The translations under genes and the position numbers were made by a program. From a bacterium (GTDB lineage Bacteria; Patescibacteriota; Minisyncoccia; UBA6257; GWB1-50-10), in contig DAIDBF010000043.1 of the NCBI GenBank assembly GCA_027310235.1, forward strand, positions 1 to 6,847: a stretch of 6,847 nt of DNA, written 5' to 3'. Of this stretch, positions 3,970 to 6,847 are shown piece by piece (within the stretch, counting starts at the first letter, position 1; the number at the start of each line of letters is the position of its first letter). Below the pieces are notes generated by a model that had not been told where the DNA came from, made no database searches, and saw nothing but the letters and a program-made list of their open reading frames with translations.

Positions 3970-4959
3970 ATGAAAAACCTCGCAAAAAATCCGTTCTTTT
4001 GTCTTTCAGTCGTTTTGATTTTTGTGGTCGCCTTTGAGGTGGTAAATCTTGTGCGCGCGCAATATGCCGCGCCGACCGCTCCGCCTCCGGGAGGACAGCC
4101 CGCCTCTCCGCTCGATACGAGTTCATTCGGTCAAGTGAAGACAGGCAATATAACTGTCGGAAGTGAAGGATTAAATGGGGTGCAATTAAATAAGGATGGA
4201 ATTCTTTATTTTGGAAAAGTTGCGGGAAATAATTTAACTTCAGGATCGGCTGCAATTATGTTTGACGGAACCGATTTTAAATACTCTACGAGCACGCTAA
4301 CCCAAGGAGGGGGGTGGAATAAATTTGGAACCGGGACGGGGAGTGCGACGAATTTTTGGACGTTAACGAGTAATGGAATCGCTTTTACTGGAGGAAGCGT
4401 TACGGTGGATAATTCAGGGCTGGTGACGAAGTTCTGGGGGACTGGGAGAACTCTTGGCAAGATCGACGGCGGCAAAAACTTTGCTTTAGTACAGAAAGCA
4501 CAGGCGGTAGGTCCGAATGTTTATCCGAAGATGCCGTGCGATTATGATCCTGACATCCTTGAATGTTCCGATCCTTATCCATACTCTTCCTCAATGGGAA
4601 ATTATGTGGTTGGCCAGTACTACTATGATAGCTATCTGAATCAAGCAACCGGAAAGTACTTGTATAAGCAGTTTGTTCTTGAGGCACGCCCAAATAATGC
4701 GGGGAATACCTCGGTGCTCATGGTGGGGGGTGTGAAAGTGGAAGATAATTTTTATGTGAAGAGCGGAAACAGTTATAGTCCTCTCTTACTTAAGGGGACG
4801 CTGTGTGGATTATTTGTCCCCGGAGGAATAAGTCTTCCTTGCGGTAATGGAGGGCCAGGGCCAAGTTTTAACCGAGCATGTCCTGCAGGTTATACGAATG
4901 TGAAATTTGGAAAGGGTGTAATTGCGATTGACGACCTTGAGGTTTGTGTAAAAAACTGA
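3970..4959 (+). CDS. Secreted protein of unknown function with six cysteines
   Basis: The 329-residue protein starts with a signal peptide: basic KNLAKN, a hydrophobic core (about 9-28) and likely cleavage after VRA (28-30). A Pro/Gly-rich stretch, APTAPPPGGQPASPLD (34-49), follows; this pattern recurs in my memory of Parcubacteria exported proteins. The region 55-160 is rich in Gly, Ser, Thr and Asn with short beta-like segments such as GVQLNKDGILYFG and IMFDGTDFKYS, reminiscent of tail-fibre or adhesin beta structures. Residues 165-329 hold all six mature cysteines (190, 199, 279, 291, 304, 326), enough for three disulfides, and a Tyr-rich patch (216-221). I do not recognise a family. The gene is AT-rich in places (20 G+C in 4201-4260), unlike the GC-rich next gene. 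Both have the same VRAQ signal end, which suggests a shared export route. A structural or adhesive surface role is inferred only. Confidence 0.85.
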   Translation: MKNLAKNPFFCLSVVLIFVVAFEVVNLVRAQYAAPTAPPPGGQPASPLDTSSFGQVKTGNITVGSEGLNGVQLNKDGILYFGKVAGNNLTSGSAAIMFDGTDFKYSTSTLTQGGGWNKFGTGTGSATNFWTLTSNGIAFTGGSVTVDNSGLVTKFWGTGRTLGKIDGGKNFALVQKAQAVGPNVYPKMPCDYDPDILECSDPYPYSSSMGNYVVGQYYYDSYLNQATGKYLYKQFVLEARPNNAGNTSVLMVGGVKVEDNFYVKSGNSYSPLLLKGTLCGLFVPGGISLPCGNGGPGPSFNRACPAGYTNVKFGKGVIAIDDLEVCVKN

Positions 4960-4974
4960 TTTTTCGAGAAGAAT

Positions 4975-5008
4975 AAACAAGTCGTCTTTTCGCAAGACGG
5001 CCTGTTTT
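4975..5008 (+). terminator. Intrinsic terminator of the secreted Cys-containing protein gene
   Basis: GTCGTCTT (4981-4988) pairs with AAGACGGC (4994-5001), including one G-T pair, around loop TTCGC. After one mismatch, AAACA (4975-4979) pairs with TGTTT (5003-5007), which also forms the T-run. It begins 16 bp after the stop at 4959. The next gene's extended -10 starts on its last T. Confidence 0.75.
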
Positions 5009-5016
5009 GCTATAAT
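5008..5016 (+). promoter_or_regulatory. Extended -10 promoter of the Fn3/GW-repeat protein gene
   Basis: TGC (5008-5010) precedes a perfect TATAAT (5011-5016), 7 bp before the ATG at 5024. The upstream terminator hairpin occupies the spacer and -35 region, so recognition must rest mainly on the extended -10. Confidence 0.75.
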
Positions 5017-5023
5017 AAGAGTA

Positions 5024-6847
5024 ATGAAATCATCAATATATTCTCGTTGGATGATAGGAGGCACATGCGGGGCGGTGCTTCTCGCCGCAGGGATCTTTAT
5101 CGTACGCGCACAGATAAACCCGTTCGGCCAGCCGACCAACTTCAAAGCCGCGACGGTTTCCGCGTGTGAGATTGATCTCTCGTGGGATGCGCAAGATGCG
5201 GCGAGCTTCGAGATCCAACGCTCGACGGACGGGACATTCTTTTCGGGAGTTACCACTACCTCCACTTCCGGTACTGCAACTTCATTCGAAGACACCTTAC
5301 TTCCCGCTTCGGCCACCTTTTATTATCAAATGCGCGCAAAAGATTCAAATGGACAATCTTCCGCGTGGTCCGATCCTGCGAGTACCTCCACATTTGAGCT
5401 CAACGCCCCGGGTGCGCCAACGCTTGCAAGCGGAATGGGAGTGAGCGGCAACAAACAGATCTCGCTTTCATTTTCCCTCCCCGCCGCGCTTTCGAGTTAT
5501 GGGGGGATATTCGTGGAACGGGCGCTTGCAGGAAGCAACGCCTTTACAGTACTTAATCCCACGAATCCACTTCCCCCGACCTTCACGTCGTATGGTGATA
5601 ATAACGGAGGAGCGAATCTTGATCCCGCAAAGGCATACCAGTATCGGATTCGCTCGTTCGAGAGCGGCAAAGGATGCGGAGACGTGAAGGCATACTCTCC
5701 CTATTCAAAAATTGTGATCGTTCCCACCGCACCCTCGAATCTCTCCGTGTCGTATACTTATAATCCCACGACTGCGGATGCGGTAAACCTTGCATGGAAC
5801 GGAAGCAAATCGCAGGATTTTTACGAAGTATGGCGCAGTGTGAATTCTGATGCTGCGTTTGCGGCGTACGCTTCTTCGACCTCGGCGCAGTTTACCGACA
5901 AAAATGTACAGACGAACACCAAGTACTTTTATGAGGTACGCGCGTGCTCGACTTCCGGCGGATGTTCCGATTTTTCAAACGTCGATTCGCGAACGGTTGC
6001 AAGCGCACCGCAGCATCTTACCGCCTCAATCGCGGCGGTATATACGGGCACTCCGAGAACAGTCGATGTGAAGCTCTCGTGGGACAACACATTTCCCGAG
6101 AGGAATTATTATCTCGAGCGCGCAACCTCGACGCTCGGACCTTTCGTACAAATTGGAAATCCGGTGAGCGGTCCGATCTCAAGCGTGACTTCGGTGTCCT
6201 ATCTCGACCAGGGCTTGGTACGCGGCGGCACGTATGTGTATCAGGTGCGGTCGAGATTCGGCACGAACTACACGAATTATTCGAATATTGCTTCCGTTGA
6301 TACGAATGTTACGCCGCTTGCTGGCTGGGCATGGGCAATGGCCGACTCGCCGCACGGGATCGGGTGGATCAAGTTCGATTCAAAAACCGCACCAGCGGAT
6401 ACCGTTGCTTACGGCGTGTATAAAAATGCGGGTAACGTACTCTCGGGGTATGCGTGGAGCGGAATCAAATGCGCCACGGGCGAGGGGAGACCTGCGACCG
6501 GCACGGGCTCGACGTGCGGCTACGGCTGGCTCTCGTTTAACGAAACGAGTGGATGCCCGGGAGGGGGAAACTGCAGTGCGACCTTCGATTCTGCGAAGAA
6601 CAAACTTTCCGGATGGGCGAAGTTCCTTGCGGCAGACCCAACCAAGGGCGGTTGGGACGGCTGGGTGAGTTTGAATAGCATGAACAGGTCCGAGCCGATT
6701 GCGTATGCAGTGGAGTATGATCCTACAACAGGGAAATTCACCCCCGGCACAACAACGAGCACCTCGTGGGCGTGGGGTTCGACCGTCACCGGCTGGATGA
6801 CGTTCTATGACGTGGCGATGGGTGCACCGAACGTGGAGCTCAAGCTT
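5024..6847 (+). CDS. Secreted fibronectin type III / Trp-rich GW-repeat surface protein, 3' end beyond the window
   Basis: An uninterrupted frame runs from the ATG at 5024 to the window edge (608 codons, no stop). A signal peptide (basic K2 and R8, hydrophobic about 10-27) ends in VRAQ, likely cut after A29. Four fibronectin type III-like domains follow (about 37-124, 129-233, 235-325, 327-427), recognisable by the central Trp strand (IDLSW, VNLAW, VKLSW; altered in the second) and the Tyr-containing strand near the end (YYQMRA, YQYRIRS, YFYEVRA, YVYQVRS). From 432 on, Trp-rich repeats of the pattern GWAW...GWxxF appear four times: 434/447, 475/501, 530/546 and 582/590. Such proteins are probably surface adhesins or wall-associated structures; binding partners are unknown. 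The start fits the promoter 7 bp upstream. The gene is GC-rich (37 G+C in 5401-5460). ORFs in the other frames across it are not real. Confidence 0.88.
   Translation, partial: MKSSIYSRWMIGGTCGAVLLAAGIFIVRAQINPFGQPTNFKAATVSACEIDLSWDAQDAASFEIQRSTDGTFFSGVTTTSTSGTATSFEDTLLPASATFYYQMRAKDSNGQSSAWSDPASTSTFELNAPGAPTLASGMGVSGNKQISLSFSLPAALSSYGGIFVERALAGSNAFTVLNPTNPLPPTFTSYGDNNGGANLDPAKAYQYRIRSFESGKGCGDVKAYSPYSKIVIVPTAPSNLSVSYTYNPTTADAVNLAWNGSKSQDFYEVWRSVNSDAAFAAYASSTSAQFTDKNVQTNTKYFYEVRACSTSGGCSDFSNVDSRTVASAPQHLTASIAAVYTGTPRTVDVKLSWDNTFPERNYYLERATSTLGPFVQIGNPVSGPISSVTSVSYLDQGLVRGGTYVYQVRSRFGTNYTNYSNIASVDTNVTPLAGWAWAMADSPHGIGWIKFDSKTAPADTVAYGVYKNAGNVLSGYAWSGIKCATGEGRPATGTGSTCGYGWLSFNETSGCPGGGNCSATFDSAKNKLSGWAKFLAADPTKGGWDGWVSLNSMNRSEPIAYAVEYDPTTGKFTPGTTTSTSWAWGSTVTGWMTFYDVAMGAPNVELKL

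Noticed and set aside
4810..5316. 168-codon minus-strand ORF
   Set aside because: It spans the end of one plus-strand secreted protein gene, a terminator, a promoter and the start of the next, and its sequence has no recognisable features.
5944..6668. Overlapping plus-strand ORFs of 118 and 144 codons in another frame
   Set aside because: They are Arg-rich shadows inside the continuous Fn3/GW-repeat frame that begins at 5024.
1..6847. CRISPR array, insertion sequence or complete defence system
   Set aside because: No spaced direct-repeat array, transposase, Cas, restriction or toxin-antitoxin protein was found. The only nuclease-family gene is the small GIY-YIG protein.

Overview
The window reads as a piece of a small-genome bacterium of the Candidatus Patescibacteria (CPR) radiation, most likely a Parcubacteria-type lineage. 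The sequence evidence is short genes with promoters placed directly on their start codons, no Shine-Dalgarno sequences, a coiled-coil protein, a GIY-YIG protein and membrane-anchored hypothetical proteins of kinds common in that group, and a secreted protein combining fibronectin type III domains with Trp-rich repeats (GWAW...GWxxF). TGA acts as a normal stop for several genes, so the UGA-glycine code of Gracilibacteria/Absconditabacteria does not apply. The placement rests on recognition of families, not on a search.

Layout, left to right. 1-57 (+): 3' part of a tRNA-Gly(GCC). 81-749 (+): membrane-anchored cupredoxin. 752-1939 (-): tyrosyl-tRNA synthetase tyrS, whose stop lies 2 bp from the cupredoxin stop. 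1940-2140: a 200-bp intergenic stretch packed with dyads. 2141-2725 (-): clpP. 2825-3082 (-): small GIY-YIG nuclease-family protein in an AT-rich segment bounded by hairpins. 3134-3625 (-): membrane-anchored hypothetical protein. 3667-3951 (+): coiled-coil protein, divergent from the previous gene. 3970-4959 (+): secreted Cys-containing protein. 5024 to beyond 6847 (+): secreted Fn3/GW-repeat protein, cut by the window edge.

The most coherent signal is regulatory. Seven of the eight protein genes have an extended -10 promoter (TGN plus a TATAAT-like hexamer) ending only 6-8 bp before the ATG, which predicts leaderless mRNAs starting at or within a few bases of the start codon. Nearly every gene, even the close same-strand ones, therefore seems to be its own transcription unit. 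The exception is the GIY-YIG gene, which also differs in base composition and is framed by hairpins, consistent with an acquired cassette.

Functionally the genes fall into housekeeping (tRNA-Gly, tyrS, clpP) and cell-surface or extracytoplasmic functions (cupredoxin, TM-anchored protein, two secreted proteins). I do not see a complete new defence or metabolic system. The points most worth following are the leaderless promoter rule, a cupredoxin whose expected axial Met is Glu, the structured clpP-tyrS intergenic region, the GIY-YIG cassette, and the GW-repeat surface protein.
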